A DNA stretch of 64,000 nt from Candidatus Nitrosopelagicus sp. Its GTDB lineage: Archaea > Thermoproteota > Nitrososphaeria > Nitrososphaerales > Nitrosopumilaceae. Position 1 is the stretch's first letter. Every line of letters starts with the position of its first letter. Where the stretch lies: assembly GCA_028344155.1 (NCBI GenBank), contig JAOMAI010000001.1, positions 1 through 64,000 of the forward strand. Reading direction: 5' to 3'. The notes below the pieces were generated by a model. The model was given only the letters and a program-made list of their open reading frames with translations, did not search any database and was not told where the DNA came from. The translations under genes were made by a program, and so were the position numbers. This document shows positions 16,531 to 25,111 of this stretch, piece after piece.

Positions 16531-17577
16531 ATGGATGTTGCGGAAAAAGTAGAACTAATCAAAAGACCACCTACAAAAGAAATAGTAAAAGATGAAGCAG
16601 AGTTAATTGAACTTTTAAACACAAACTCAAAACCAAAGCACTACATTGGATTAGAGATCTCTGGATTTTTACATCTTGGAAGTTTAATCAGCACAGGTTT
16701 TAAAATTAATGATTTCATGAAAGCAGGAATTGATTGTACTGTATTTTTAGCAGACTGGCACACTTTGATTAATGATAAACTTGGTGGAAATTTAGAGACA
16801 ATTTCTAAGGTTTCAAAATATTATGCAGATGCATTTCGATTAGTTTGTCCAGGTGTAAACATTGTAATGGGTACAGAGCTTTATGATTCAAAAAAAGAGT
16901 ATTGGGCAGAGCTTGTGAAATTTACAAAACATATGACACTTGCAAGAACAATGCGTACACTAACAATTATGGGGAGATCAGAAAATGAAGATAAAATTGA
17001 TTTAGCAAAATTACTATATCCACCAATGCAGGCAGCAGACATTCACTCTTTAGATTTAGACATTGTTCACGCAGGAATGGACCAACGAAAAATTCACATG
17101 CTAGTAAGAGAAATTTTTCCAAAAATGAAATGGAAGGTTCCAGTTGCTGTACATCATTCATTGTTACCAGGATTAACACAACCAAAAGGTGATGCCACAA
17201 CAGAACCAGGAAAAATGAGTAAATCAGATCCAAATTCTGGAATTTTTATACACAATTCTGATGATGAGATTACAAAGAAGATTAGAAAAGGCTGGTGCGA
17301 AGAAGGATTAACAGAGAATAATCCAGTCTTGGAACTTGCAAGACAAATTGTATTTCACGAATATGATTCAATATCAATAGAAAGACCCGAAAAATTTGGA
17401 GGAAACATAACATACAATTCGTATGAAGAGTTAGAGGCAGATTTTGCACAAAAGAATTTACACCCAGGTGATTTGAAAAATACAGTAGGAGAATACATGG
17501 TGAAAATTATTGCTCCTATTAGAGATAAAATTTCATTAAGTAATGAATTGTTTGAATTAATTAAAAATAGTCACTAG
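16531..17577 (+). CDS. tyrS: Tyrosyl-tRNA synthetase
   Basis: Class I synthetase charging tRNA-Tyr. The HIGH-equivalent GFLHLGS is at 45-51 and GKMSKSDP at 227-234; QAADIHSLDLDIVHAGMDQR holds the tyrosine-binding Asp and Gln typical of archaeal/eukaryal TyrRS. Length 348 with a short C-terminal domain is normal for archaea. A possible TATA (TTTATAG, near 16498) lies about 31 nt upstream. Its 3' end overlaps convergent cobJ by 4 bases. Confidence 0.92.
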   Translation: MDVAEKVELIKRPPTKEIVKDEAELIELLNTNSKPKHYIGLEISGFLHLGSLISTGFKINDFMKAGIDCTVFLADWHTLINDKLGGNLETISKVSKYYADAFRLVCPGVNIVMGTELYDSKKEYWAELVKFTKHMTLARTMRTLTIMGRSENEDKIDLAKLLYPPMQAADIHSLDLDIVHAGMDQRKIHMLVREIFPKMKWKVPVAVHHSLLPGLTQPKGDATTEPGKMSKSDPNSGIFIHNSDDEITKKIRKGWCEEGLTENNPVLELARQIVFHEYDSISIERPEKFGGNITYNSYEELEADFAQKNLHPGDLKNTVGEYMVKIIAPIRDKISLSNELFELIKNSH

Positions 17578-18359
17578 TTTTTAATTTCTGGTTCTTCAAG
17601 ATTATACTTTGATTTGTAACCACGTGGGTTAATCATTAAATCCTTAAAGTTGTATGTCGATGAGTTGCCAACAATCACAGTACTAGTCATTCCTAATTGC
17701 TCTTCATAATTTTCCATGTGTTCTAAATCAGTCATAATTACAGTTTCAGTTTCTCTGTATGCTCCTTTAATTATTGCAACAGGTGTTGTTGGTTTTCTAT
17801 GTTTTAGTAATATCTTTCGAGTATCTTGCAACTGATGAATTCTTTTCTTACTTGCAGGATTGTAAATTACTAAAACAAAGTCTCCTTGTGCAGCAGCCTC
17901 TACTCTTTTTACTATAATTTCCCACGGAACCATCAGATCACTCATACTACAAACTGCAAAGTCTGTCATTAATGGAGAACCAATTATACTTGCACAAGAG
18001 TTCAATGCAGAGACTCCAGGAATTAATTCAACATGCAAACCACTTTTTGGGTCCCAACCAGATTCTGCAAGTACTTCAAAAATTAATCCAGCCATTCCAT
18101 AAATTCCAGGATCACCGCTTGAAACAAGTGATACAATTTTTCCCTCTTTAGCTAAATCAATACATTGATGTGCACGTTCTACTTCTTGGGTCATTGCATA
18201 ACTATGAATTTCTTTTCCTTGAATCAAATCTTGAACTAAATCGACATAAGTTGTGTAACCAACTATAGTATCACTTTCTTCAATAACCTGTTTTGCTCGA
18301 AATGTCATATGATCGTTATTACCTGGACCAACTCCAACAATGTACAGTTTACCTTCCAT
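17574..18359 (-). CDS. cobJ: Precorrin-3B C17-methyltransferase
   Basis: SAM-dependent methyltransferase (CobJ/CbiH) of corrin ring synthesis that methylates C17 during ring contraction. YIVGVGPGNNDHMTFRA is the N-terminal SAM loop; SSGDPGIYGMAG and PGVSALNSCASIIGSPL are conserved, and VIYNPASKKR near residue 160 is diagnostic. Length 261 is normal for the domain alone. It is not clustered with bluB or cbiE. Confidence 0.9.
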   Translation of the reverse strand: MEGKLYIVGVGPGNNDHMTFRAKQVIEESDTIVGYTTYVDLVQDLIQGKEIHSYAMTQEVERAHQCIDLAKEGKIVSLVSSGDPGIYGMAGLIFEVLAESGWDPKSGLHVELIPGVSALNSCASIIGSPLMTDFAVCSMSDLMVPWEIIVKRVEAAAQGDFVLVIYNPASKKRIHQLQDTRKILLKHRKPTTPVAIIKGAYRETETVIMTDLEHMENYEEQLGMTSTVIVGNSSTYNFKDLMINPRGYKSKYNLEEPEIKN

Positions 18360-18396
18360 GAAAATTGAAGATTGTTTGAATAATTTATCCCTTATC

Positions 18397-19797
18397 TTAC
18401 TTTATGGTGTTCAATTTGAACTCATTATGTAATGATTCAACTACCGCCTTACAGTCATTATCCTTTACAACAAATGCCAAGTTTAACTCCGATGATCCTT
18501 GTGCAATCATCATAACATTAGAATTAGATTTTTGTGCAGCAATAAATACTCTAGATGCGATTCCAACTTTACCTCTCATTCCAGAACCAATTACAGCAAT
18601 TATAGCAACATTTGGAATTGTTTCAATTTTCTTAAGAGTTGTTCCAAGTAGATTAATTTCTAGTGCATTTTCTGCCTTTGGAAGTTCTTCTTTTTTTACA
18701 ACAATTGTTATGCTGGATTCAGATGGATTTGACGATACCATCATTGCATTAATATCATTTTTCGCAAGAACTGAAAAGATTTTTGCAGCAGCACCAGGTC
18801 CTGCAAACAATATACCGCCGGTTAAATCAAGTAATCCTACTTTTCTAATTGCAGACACGCACTTTACAGAATCTTGAGATTTAGAATTAGGTAATGTGAC
18901 AAGAGTTCCTTGGTTGTTCACATCAAAACTACTTCTAATTCGCATTGGAATTTTTTTAGATAATAATGGTTCAAATGTTCGTGGATGGATCTGTTTTGCA
19001 CCAAATCTAGCCATCTCAATTGCTTCAGCATATGAAACTTGTTTGAGGAGTTTTGCATTTTTTATCAATTTTGGATCTGCAGTCATCATTCCTTCAACAT
19101 CACTCATTAGCCAAATTTCGTTTGCGTCAATACATGATGCAATTATTGTTGCAGTATAGTCAGAACCACCACGACCAAACGTAGTAGTATGATCATGTTG
19201 ATCTGCTCCTGCAAATCCAGCTACAACAGGAATACTATTTTTTGATAAATGTTCATTAATTATTTTTGAGAGACGAATTCTTGTAGTATCCATTAGAGGT
19301 CTTGAATCACCAAAATTAGAATCAGTAACTATTCCTGCTTCTCGACCACTCAATGGTATAGATTTATTTTTTAATTCTTGTAATGAAAATGCTACCAAAT
19401 CAATTGATAATTTTTCACCAAATGATATTAGATAATCATATGAACGTGATGTCACTTCCCCTAGTAAAATCAATCCACGAACTAACTCTTCTAATTCAGA
19501 TAAATCAGAATTCAGTTTATTTGAAAGTGATTTTAGAATTTTAGGATTAGTAACTAAATGTGCGGCAAACTGTTTATGTTTTTGAGATATCTTTGCAAGC
19601 ATTCTGTTTGCATCTTTTTTATTTCCTTTTTCTATTAATGATGATATCTGAATTAACTCATCAGTAATTCCATCTACTGCTGAACACACAACTACAGTTT
19701 TGTTCTTTTTTGCTATTTTATCTACAGTTTTTGCTACGTTTTTGATATCTTTGACGGTTGCCAATGATGTTCCACCAAATTTTACTACTAATTTCAA
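18397..19797 (-). CDS. lysC: Aspartate kinase
   Basis: First enzyme of the aspartate family (Thr, Met, Lys). The kinase domain begins KFGGTSLA at residue 5 and includes GRGGSDYTA for ATP/aspartate binding; two ACT domains fill about 300-466 (ISVLAKNDINAMMVSSNPSE is the first ligand interface) and give allosteric control. Start is TTG. Length 466 matches single-function archaeal enzymes; no homoserine dehydrogenase is fused. Confidence 0.93.
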   Translation of the reverse strand: MKLVVKFGGTSLATVKDIKNVAKTVDKIAKKNKTVVVCSAVDGITDELIQISSLIEKGNKKDANRMLAKISQKHKQFAAHLVTNPKILKSLSNKLNSDLSELEELVRGLILLGEVTSRSYDYLISFGEKLSIDLVAFSLQELKNKSIPLSGREAGIVTDSNFGDSRPLMDTTRIRLSKIINEHLSKNSIPVVAGFAGADQHDHTTTFGRGGSDYTATIIASCIDANEIWLMSDVEGMMTADPKLIKNAKLLKQVSYAEAIEMARFGAKQIHPRTFEPLLSKKIPMRIRSSFDVNNQGTLVTLPNSKSQDSVKCVSAIRKVGLLDLTGGILFAGPGAAAKIFSVLAKNDINAMMVSSNPSESSITIVVKKEELPKAENALEINLLGTTLKKIETIPNVAIIAVIGSGMRGKVGIASRVFIAAQKSNSNVMMIAQGSSELNLAFVVKDNDCKAVVESLHNEFKLNTIK

Positions 19798-19830
19798 ATC
19801 TGTTTCACCCGAACAATTGGTCTTAAAATT

Positions 19831-20577
19831 CTAACTCTCAACACGAGGAGCTAAATAGAAATGAATTTGACCTAAATTTGAAACCTTGAATTCAACTCTT
19901 AGAGGTTTTGCAGTAGAATATTCACATGTAACAACATCAACACTACTACCAACAGCCTTGATTATGGGATTTAGATATTCCAGGCTGTATGTACCTGTAC
20001 TTTCTTGTTTTACAGATAATTCCTGAATTTCATCTTGGGTACTTTCTAATGCAATATCAACTTCTCCAGAATCACCCTTACCAGAAAATGTGGTAGAAGA
20101 TTCACTAGAAGTGATGGTTAGATAATCAGAGACGACTTGCACGTCTCCAAGAATTTTATCTAATGCAGATGAAGTTAGTGATATTTTTGCATCATATGGA
20201 ATTTTTGGTAACGGTGTATCAGATGCGGAGCTTTCAATTAATCGCATTTTGTATTTTTTATTCTTACCTATTGTAACTAGAAGCATATTATCATCAGATA
20301 TGTTAATTTCAATTGAATTACTTTTGTCAGATCTTTTAATTAATTTTGAAAACTCATCAATACGAACTCCAAATTTTATATCACTATCGCAATTGTATTT
20401 TTCAAATGCAGAATTTGGCCAGTTAATATCAATTAATGCTACATGAGAAGGATCCATTCCTCTAAAGGATATTCCTTCCACGGTTGCCTCAAATGTTGCC
20501 TCTTCTACAAGTGTAGAAATTGCAGAGATGATTGCCTTCCATTCTTCTGCCCCATTTGTCTTAGCTGAAAAAACCAA
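19831..20577 (-). CDS. pcn: PCNA sliding clamp
   Basis: Trimeric DNA clamp that holds polymerase D, FEN1 and ligase on DNA. 248 residues with two PCNA-like folds: GISFRGMDPSHVALIDI around residue 40 is the family signature, and the C-terminus ends FYLAPRVES. Upstream on the minus strand a TTTAAC-type box overlaps the 3' end of tfs, giving leaderless spacing. It lies downstream of tfs and rpoL in the same direction. Confidence 0.96.
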   Translation of the reverse strand: MVFSAKTNGAEEWKAIISAISTLVEEATFEATVEGISFRGMDPSHVALIDINWPNSAFEKYNCDSDIKFGVRIDEFSKLIKRSDKSNSIEINISDDNMLLVTIGKNKKYKMRLIESSASDTPLPKIPYDAKISLTSSALDKILGDVQVVSDYLTITSSESSTTFSGKGDSGEVDIALESTQDEIQELSVKQESTGTYSLEYLNPIIKAVGSSVDVVTCEYSTAKPLRVEFKVSNLGQIHFYLAPRVES

Positions 20578-20611
20578 ATCATTATTTTGTCGTGAGTGCT
20601 AAAGTTAAACC

Positions 20612-20935
20612 TTATGCGTAATTTCGCCAAGTGTGTTTACATTTTGTGCATCTAAAGAATTGTGTTGTTGGCTCATCAGCGCTTCTTGTTTGAAGCATCC
20701 ACCATACAGCCTCTCTATGATTACAATCTTTATTTTCACAATCAATTTCCATTGTCGGTAAAACATCTTTTCCTTCATTTTCTTCTAATACAAGAAAATC
20801 AGATTCTGTTTCTTGTGAAGTAGATTGTTTTTCTATTTTTTGTCCACCTTCAGTGTAATTGCATTTTGGACAAGTTAGAACTAAAGTATTAGAATCTTTT
20901 TTGAGCCTGACATCACAGGTAGGACAGAATTTCAT
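20612..20935 (-). CDS. tfs: Transcription factor S (TFIIS-like)
   Basis: Cleavage-stimulating factor that rescues backtracked RNA polymerase. Two zinc ribbons: N-terminal CPTC...CPKC (residues 4-24) and C-terminal CENKDC...CTKC. The catalytic acidic pair is intact in RSADEPTT on the C-terminal hairpin. Length 107 is typical. It follows rpoL by 9 bases and probably shares its transcript. Confidence 0.93.
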   Translation of the reverse strand: MKFCPTCDVRLKKDSNTLVLTCPKCNYTEGGQKIEKQSTSQETESDFLVLEENEGKDVLPTMEIDCENKDCNHREAVWWMLQTRSADEPTTQFFRCTKCKHTWRNYA

Positions 20936-20944
20936 CTGTGAAAA

Positions 20945-21217
20945 TCACTTTATTTTTGAATTGATGAGTTTTTGTAAACTTGCAACTTCAGCAATTGCAG
21001 TATCTGCTGCTGCAGAAATCTGAGTCATTGGGTTTGATTTTGAGTTAACTCTCATCCATATTTCATTAGTCAATGGATGTTTGATTATAACACCTGCAAA
21101 ATCTGTATTTTTGTCTTTTAGAAGTTCGTGTTGAATAATGTAGAGAGCACCTATATCAGCGTCTTTAATTGCCAGGCTGGCTTCTTTTTTATCTGAATTA
21201 ATTAATTGAATGTTCAA
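20945..21217 (-). CDS. rpoL: DNA-directed RNA polymerase subunit L
   Basis: Rpb11-like subunit that dimerises with subunit D in the polymerase assembly platform. The core ADIGALYIIQHELL and FAGVIIKHPLTNEIWMRV is diagnostic. I start it at the TTG at 21217 (NIQLINSD...): a TTTATATC box is about 28 nt upstream. A longer frame from 21259 would run through that box and into the divergent gene. rpoL and tfs form one unit. Confidence 0.9.
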   Translation of the reverse strand: MNIQLINSDKKEASLAIKDADIGALYIIQHELLKDKNTDFAGVIIKHPLTNEIWMRVNSKSNPMTQISAAADTAIAEVASLQKLINSKIK

Positions 21218-21241
21218 TTGATCAAAAAAGAACTTATTGTG

Positions 21242-21249
21242 GATATAAA
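21242..21249 (-). promoter_or_regulatory. TATA box of rpoL-tfs
   Basis: TTTATATC on the minus strand, spaced for a leaderless start at 21217. Confidence 0.5.
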
Positions 21250-21252
21250 TCA

Positions 21253-21798
21253 ATGTCAATTATGTCCGAAACTCAGATTTCAGCAATAACTCTTGGTAAA
21301 GAAAAAGACGAATTTGCTAGTGATGAAAAAATTACCATTACTGCCAGATTTTCATTAACAGGCGGATTAAGAGATGCATTTAATGAAAAAAATTGGACAC
21401 AAGCATATGATGAAAATGATAATACTATCAAACTAAAGTATGGCATAAAATTGGCAAAAGGTGGTATTCGAAAACATGAATTGGGCAAGCCTGTAGACAC
21501 ATACAGAAAGGCATCAATTTTTTGGACCAGAAATCCAAAGTTGGTAAATCCAATGAAAGATAGAAGAATATGGGTTCAAGTAGCAAAGAATTTTGAACCA
21601 TTTATTGCATTAACTGAAGAAGATGTACAAAAGGAATTTTTTGATTTTGAGGAAAAATTCACATTTAATGCATCAGAATTAGGAACAGGTAATCATAAAA
21701 TTTCTGCAGAAGCATTTGCTTCATGGGAAACACATCCTTACATCAAGAAAGGCGATGCCAAGAATCAATCAAGTGAGATTGAAATAAGTATTAATTAG
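21253..21798 (+). CDS. Conserved hypothetical beta-sandwich protein
   Basis: 181 residues, no signal peptide, so intracellular. The alternation of strands (KITITARFSLTGGL, ASIFWTRNPKLVNP, RIWVQVAKNFEPFIAL, HKISAEAFASW) suggests an Ig-like or C2-like sandwich. No cysteines or catalytic motifs. ATGs at 21253 and 21262 are both usable starts. It heads a run with the two 50-residue microprotein genes. Confidence 0.65.
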   Translation: MSIMSETQISAITLGKEKDEFASDEKITITARFSLTGGLRDAFNEKNWTQAYDENDNTIKLKYGIKLAKGGIRKHELGKPVDTYRKASIFWTRNPKLVNPMKDRRIWVQVAKNFEPFIALTEEDVQKEFFDFEEKFTFNASELGTGNHKISAEAFASWETHPYIKKGDAKNQSSEIEISIN

Positions 21799-21817
21799 TT
21801 GAATTTGGTGTTATAGT

Positions 21818-21970
21818 ATGGCAAAATACGATGGATTACTTGGACAACCAGTTTTAGAAGTTGAAGAACCAGATAAAGAAGGAGGAATTACAATAATTCT
21901 CAAGGATAATAGATTTATGTTCATTAAAGCAGTAGACGGTAAAATTGAAACCGTCTCAATTCCGGAGTGA
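21818..21970 (+). CDS. 50-residue microprotein, copy 1
   Basis: Complete small gene (ATG to TGA). The protein begins MAKYDGLLGQPVLEVEEPD, then a GGITIIL strand, and ends KAVDGKIETVSIPE. Predicted as a small all-beta unit. It is clearly homologous to the next gene: same length, same MAK[YF]DG start, same EGG[IL]T and the same IPE end. Paralogy strongly supports coding. Function unknown. Confidence 0.75.
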   Translation: MAKYDGLLGQPVLEVEEPDKEGGITIILKDNRFMFIKAVDGKIETVSIPE

Positions 21971-21976
21971 TTTAAA

Positions 21977-22129
21977 ATGGCAAAATTTGATGGAATAAGA
22001 ATGCAAGATATTATTGAAGTCCAAGATCCTGACGCTGAAGGTGGTTTGACTTTAGTTTTCAAAGACGATATACGATTAAAGATTAAAGTCGTTGATGGAA
22101 AATTAGTTTCTGAATCAATTCCAGAGTAG
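21977..22129 (+). CDS. 50-residue microprotein, copy 2
   Basis: Tandem paralogue of the preceding gene, 6 bases after its stop. Begins MAKFDGIRMQDIIEVQDPD, keeps AEGGLTLVFKDD and ends KVVDGKLVSESIPE. About 40% identical over the full 50 residues, without gaps. The pair probably folds alike and may form a heterodimer. Its stop is one base from that of the convergent phosphatase gene. Confidence 0.75.
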   Translation: MAKFDGIRMQDIIEVQDPDAEGGLTLVFKDDIRLKIKVVDGKLVSESIPE

Positions 22130-22130
22130 A

Positions 22131-22625
22131 TTAATCATTTAGAGTTTTTGCATACTGGAAAATCATTTCTTCTTGTACAAATGACTGGATTGAACCATGT
22201 CTTTGTTCTCTGACATGCTGAATTGCATCTTCGGCTGACATTTTTTCATATTTTATCAAATAACAGGCAAGTATTGTTCCGGTACGTCCTAAACCTGCTA
22301 AACAGTGTACCATTACGGGTTCTTTATTTTCAATTTTTTGATGAACATAATCTACTGAATTTTTTAGATCATCAAAACTTGGAACGCCCATATCATCAGA
22401 TAAAACGTGTAGATAATTCATCTCGTTTACCCAATTTTCATCTAGTGGTTCTTCTCTAATTGTTACAATTGTTTTAACGCCTTCTTCTTGCATCCATTCA
22501 ATTTCTTTCTTTGATGTAGGAATTGCACTTCCTGCAAGTTTACCATCAATTAACCAGGAAAAATTATCTGGTCGTCCAGTAAGTTTTCCATGAAGTTTTC
22601 GCTTAGCATCTCCAATTTTGGTCAT
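22131..22625 (-). CDS. Dual-specificity protein phosphatase
   Basis: Cys-based phosphatase of 164 residues. The P-loop HCLAGLGRTG is at 107-116, with C108 as nucleophile and R114 binding phosphate; the general-acid Asp is probably in the SDDMGVPS loop (76-83). Such archaeal enzymes dephosphorylate Tyr/Ser/Thr or RNA 5' ends; the substrate is not evident. Possible counterpart to the kinase domain at 55800-57167, a speculation only. Confidence 0.88.
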   Translation of the reverse strand: MTKIGDAKRKLHGKLTGRPDNFSWLIDGKLAGSAIPTSKKEIEWMQEEGVKTIVTIREEPLDENWVNEMNYLHVLSDDMGVPSFDDLKNSVDYVHQKIENKEPVMVHCLAGLGRTGTILACYLIKYEKMSAEDAIQHVREQRHGSIQSFVQEEMIFQYAKTLND

Positions 22626-22688
22626 AATATATGCAATATGAGATCATAATATAAGATAAAAGATAATAAAAAGAAATTTTTGTTGGAC

Positions 22689-22988
22689 TTAATCTACTAA
22701 TTCAGTCCAACCTTTGACGAAGACAGAGTTTCTGTATAGTGGGACAGGTTGTCCTACTGTAAAGTCCATTGGTCTCATCCAAAAGATTGCTTTTGTTGGG
22801 CAAACTCCGATGCATGCACCGTCGGTGATACATCTTTCAGGATAAAAGACAAATGCTTTTCCTCTTTTCCAGCCTTCGACTGGTTTTACTCTTAATACAT
22901 CAGGTCCTAAAGAGGTACAAATTTCAACACATAAAGCGCATCCAATGCACATTTGTTCTCCAATGTCTGGAAGTATTGCTACTGGCAT
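22689..22988 (-). CDS. Two-cluster ferredoxin-like protein
   Basis: 99 residues with a bacterial-type 2Fe-S-cluster fold. Cys 14, 17, 20 and 24 (CIGCALCVEIC) and Cys 53, 59 and 63 (CITDGACIGVCP) are ligands. In the second motif the middle Cys is Asp 56, as in ferredoxins whose cluster is [3Fe-4S] or Asp-ligated. The GWKRGKAFVFYPERC linker and a tail of about 30 residues are unusual. Electron partner unknown. Confidence 0.85.
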   Translation of the reverse strand: MPVAILPDIGEQMCIGCALCVEICTSLGPDVLRVKPVEGWKRGKAFVFYPERCITDGACIGVCPTKAIFWMRPMDFTVGQPVPLYRNSVFVKGWTELVD

Positions 22989-23080
22989 GAAAAATTATGC
23001 TAAATTGATCTTAATATAACTTACCTCAAAATTGCGAATTATAACGCCGTTTGGATTTTTTATAACACTGTTTGAAAAAA

Positions 23081-23632
23081 TCATTTTTCAAATATTATTT
23101 TAGATCGATCAGAAATTGTAAATTTTTGCAATTCTGTATTTTCAAGAATTTGACGACCGTTTGGAAGAATCCAATCATTTTCTTTTTTTCCAGCCAATGC
23201 CGAAATGATCAAAATTGATTTTGAGAAAGCAACATTTCTTGCAAGTAGCATCAAAATTGCATTTACAAGCCTTCCAGAATCTGCATCATTAGAAAGTGTG
23301 TTGTATAATCCATTTATTGAATCAAAAATTATCAAATGAGGTTCTATTGAGAGTTTTGTAAAAATTTTAGGAAGGATTTCGCTTATTTTCGAGTTGAGTG
23401 TAGTAAATAATGTCAGATTAGAGATTGTAAGAAGTTTTGATTTAACATACCCAGAAAAAAGAAAATCAAGATCAACGTATAGAACTGGAAGAGTTTGTTC
23501 AGATGTAATTTTTTGAATTAGTTTAATTTTAGAAAATGCATTTTCGTAGAAAAATAGATTAGAACTTGATGGAATTAAGCGTTCTTCTAATAATTGAAAA
23601 TTTTCAAATGTTGCATGGTTTTTATCCAACAA
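23081..23632 (-). CDS. RecA-fold protein lacking a Walker A motif
   Basis: 183 residues, TTG start. Strands VLYVDLDFLFSGYV, HLIIFDSINGLYN (Walker B-like Asp) and SILIISALAG follow the order of a RecA/RadA core, but the place of the P-loop reads NLFFYENAFSKIKL without GKT. It therefore probably cannot bind ATP in the usual way. It may be a partner or regulator of RadA. Divergent from the NifS-like gene. Assignment is from pattern only. Confidence 0.55.
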   Translation of the reverse strand: MLDKNHATFENFQLLEERLIPSSSNLFFYENAFSKIKLIQKITSEQTLPVLYVDLDFLFSGYVKSKLLTISNLTLFTTLNSKISEILPKIFTKLSIEPHLIIFDSINGLYNTLSNDADSGRLVNAILMLLARNVAFSKSILIISALAGKKENDWILPNGRQILENTELQKFTISDRSKIIFEK

Positions 23633-23657
23633 TAATTATTTTTGAATCGGATATATA

Positions 23658-24803
23658 ATGAATTTTGAAGCAGTTTCTAAAGAATTTCAAACTGATAAGA
23701 TCTATTTGAATAATGCATCTGTTTCAGTAATGCCTAAAATCAGTATAGAAGTAATGAAGCAGTTTCTCATAGATTATTCAGAAATGGGACCAGATTCTCC
23801 AGAATCTGAAGTTTTCATAAAAGAATTATGGGGAAAAACAAGAAAGGCGGTTTCAAAAGTGGTAAAATGCAATCCTAATGAAATTGTAATTACACAAAGC
23901 GTAACTGACGGAGTAAACAATGTGGCAAATGGAATAAACTTTGAAAATGATTCCAATATCGTAATTAGAGGTGGAGAACATGAACATCATGCAAATTATT
24001 TTCCTTGGTTAAAACTTGGAAAAAAAATTGACGTGCGAAGTTTACCTGTTGATGAAAATGGAGGATTTACAGACTCGGATTTAAAAAAATTATTGGATAA
24101 AAAAACAAAATTGGTGGCATTAAGTCATGGCCTATATAATTCAGGTTTAATTTTGCCAGTAAAAGAAATCGGCAAAGAATTACAAAAAGAAAATATCCCA
24201 TATTTCTTGGATACAGCCCAAACTGTAGGGTGTGTTGGGGAATTTGACTTTGCAGATACGGGATGTGATTTTATGTCATTTAATGGCTCAAAATGGTTGT
24301 GTGGACCAATGGGTACCGGAGTGTTTTATTGTAAACAAGAATCTAGTAATTTACTGGAACCTCTAAACATTGGAGGAGAATCTGCGGATTCAAATGAAAA
24401 GGATGGTTTAACATACAAAGAAATGCCTGACAAATTTCAAACTGGATTTAGAAATTATGTTGGGTTAGCAGGAATGGAATCCTCAATTTCATTTTTACAA
24501 AATTTAGGATGGGATAATATTAGAAATCATATCATAAACTTGTCAAATCTATTCATAAATGAAATTGGAAAGATTCCAGAATCCAAAGTATTTGGTCCAG
24601 AAAATGAAGCTGAGAGAACAAGTATAGTTTCATTTGAGATTGAAAATCACGATCCTGAAAAAATTGTATCAGTAATGGCTCAAAAAGGAATAATCATTGC
24701 AAAAAGAGAAATCTATGAAAAACCAGTTTTGAGAATTTCTCCTCACATATACAATACAAAAGATGAGATTATAGGGTTAGTAGAAGAATTAAAGAGATTA
24801 TGA
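23658..24803 (+). CDS. NifS/SufS-like class V aminotransferase
   Basis: PLP enzyme of 381 residues related to cysteine desulfurases and isopenicillin-N epimerases. YLNNASVSVMP is the N-terminal motif; H110/H111 (EHEHHANYFPW), D185-Q188 (FLDTAQTVG) and K212 (NGSKWLCGP) are cofactor contacts. The mobile loop with the desulfurase nucleophile Cys is not recognisable, so desulfurase activity is not assured. Its end overlaps the convergent RAM-domain gene by 6 bases. Confidence 0.85.
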   Translation: MNFEAVSKEFQTDKIYLNNASVSVMPKISIEVMKQFLIDYSEMGPDSPESEVFIKELWGKTRKAVSKVVKCNPNEIVITQSVTDGVNNVANGINFENDSNIVIRGGEHEHHANYFPWLKLGKKIDVRSLPVDENGGFTDSDLKKLLDKKTKLVALSHGLYNSGLILPVKEIGKELQKENIPYFLDTAQTVGCVGEFDFADTGCDFMSFNGSKWLCGPMGTGVFYCKQESSNLLEPLNIGGESADSNEKDGLTYKEMPDKFQTGFRNYVGLAGMESSISFLQNLGWDNIRNHIINLSNLFINEIGKIPESKVFGPENEAERTSIVSFEIENHDPEKIVSVMAQKGIIIAKREIYEKPVLRISPHIYNTKDEIIGLVEELKRL

Positions 24804-25064
24804 TTTTTCTTGTTGTTCAATTACTAGCATTGTCAAGGTAGATTGAACATTTTCAATTTTTCTAATATCGTTTGTTACAATTGATTTTAATTTTTCACCG
24901 TTGTCAGATGATAGTTTGACAATTATGTCATAAACGCCATAAACGCCTTGAATTTCGAGTTTAACGTCATTTTGGTCCGCTAACATTTCTTTAATTTCTT
25001 TAATGATTTGAACATCTGTTCCTAGATTTGAGTTGATCAATACATAAGAAATAGGCAATACCAA
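24798..25064 (-). CDS. Stand-alone Lrp/AsnC effector (RAM) domain
   Basis: 88 residues that form only the ligand-binding half of Lrp-type regulators: SYVLINSNLGTDVQIIKEI, then VYGVYDIIVKLSSDNGEKL and a final strand. There is no helix-turn-helix. In archaea such single RAM proteins oligomerise and may sense amino acids or modulate full-length Lrp. Start codon TTG. The downstream neighbour on the other strand is an amino-acid-type PLP enzyme. Confidence 0.85.
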   Translation of the reverse strand: MVLPISYVLINSNLGTDVQIIKEIKEMLADQNDVKLEIQGVYGVYDIIVKLSSDNGEKLKSIVTNDIRKIENVQSTLTMLVIEQQEKS

Positions 25065-25081
25065 AAAGCCTCAAATACAAT

Positions 25082-25088
25082 ATTTAAC
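25082..25088 (+). promoter_or_regulatory. TATA box of the cyclase-family gene
   Basis: ATTTAAC centred about 27 nt before the ATG at 25112; leaderless spacing. Confidence 0.45.
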
Positions 25089-25111
25089 TTTTCATAGATG
25101 TACCAGTTAAT

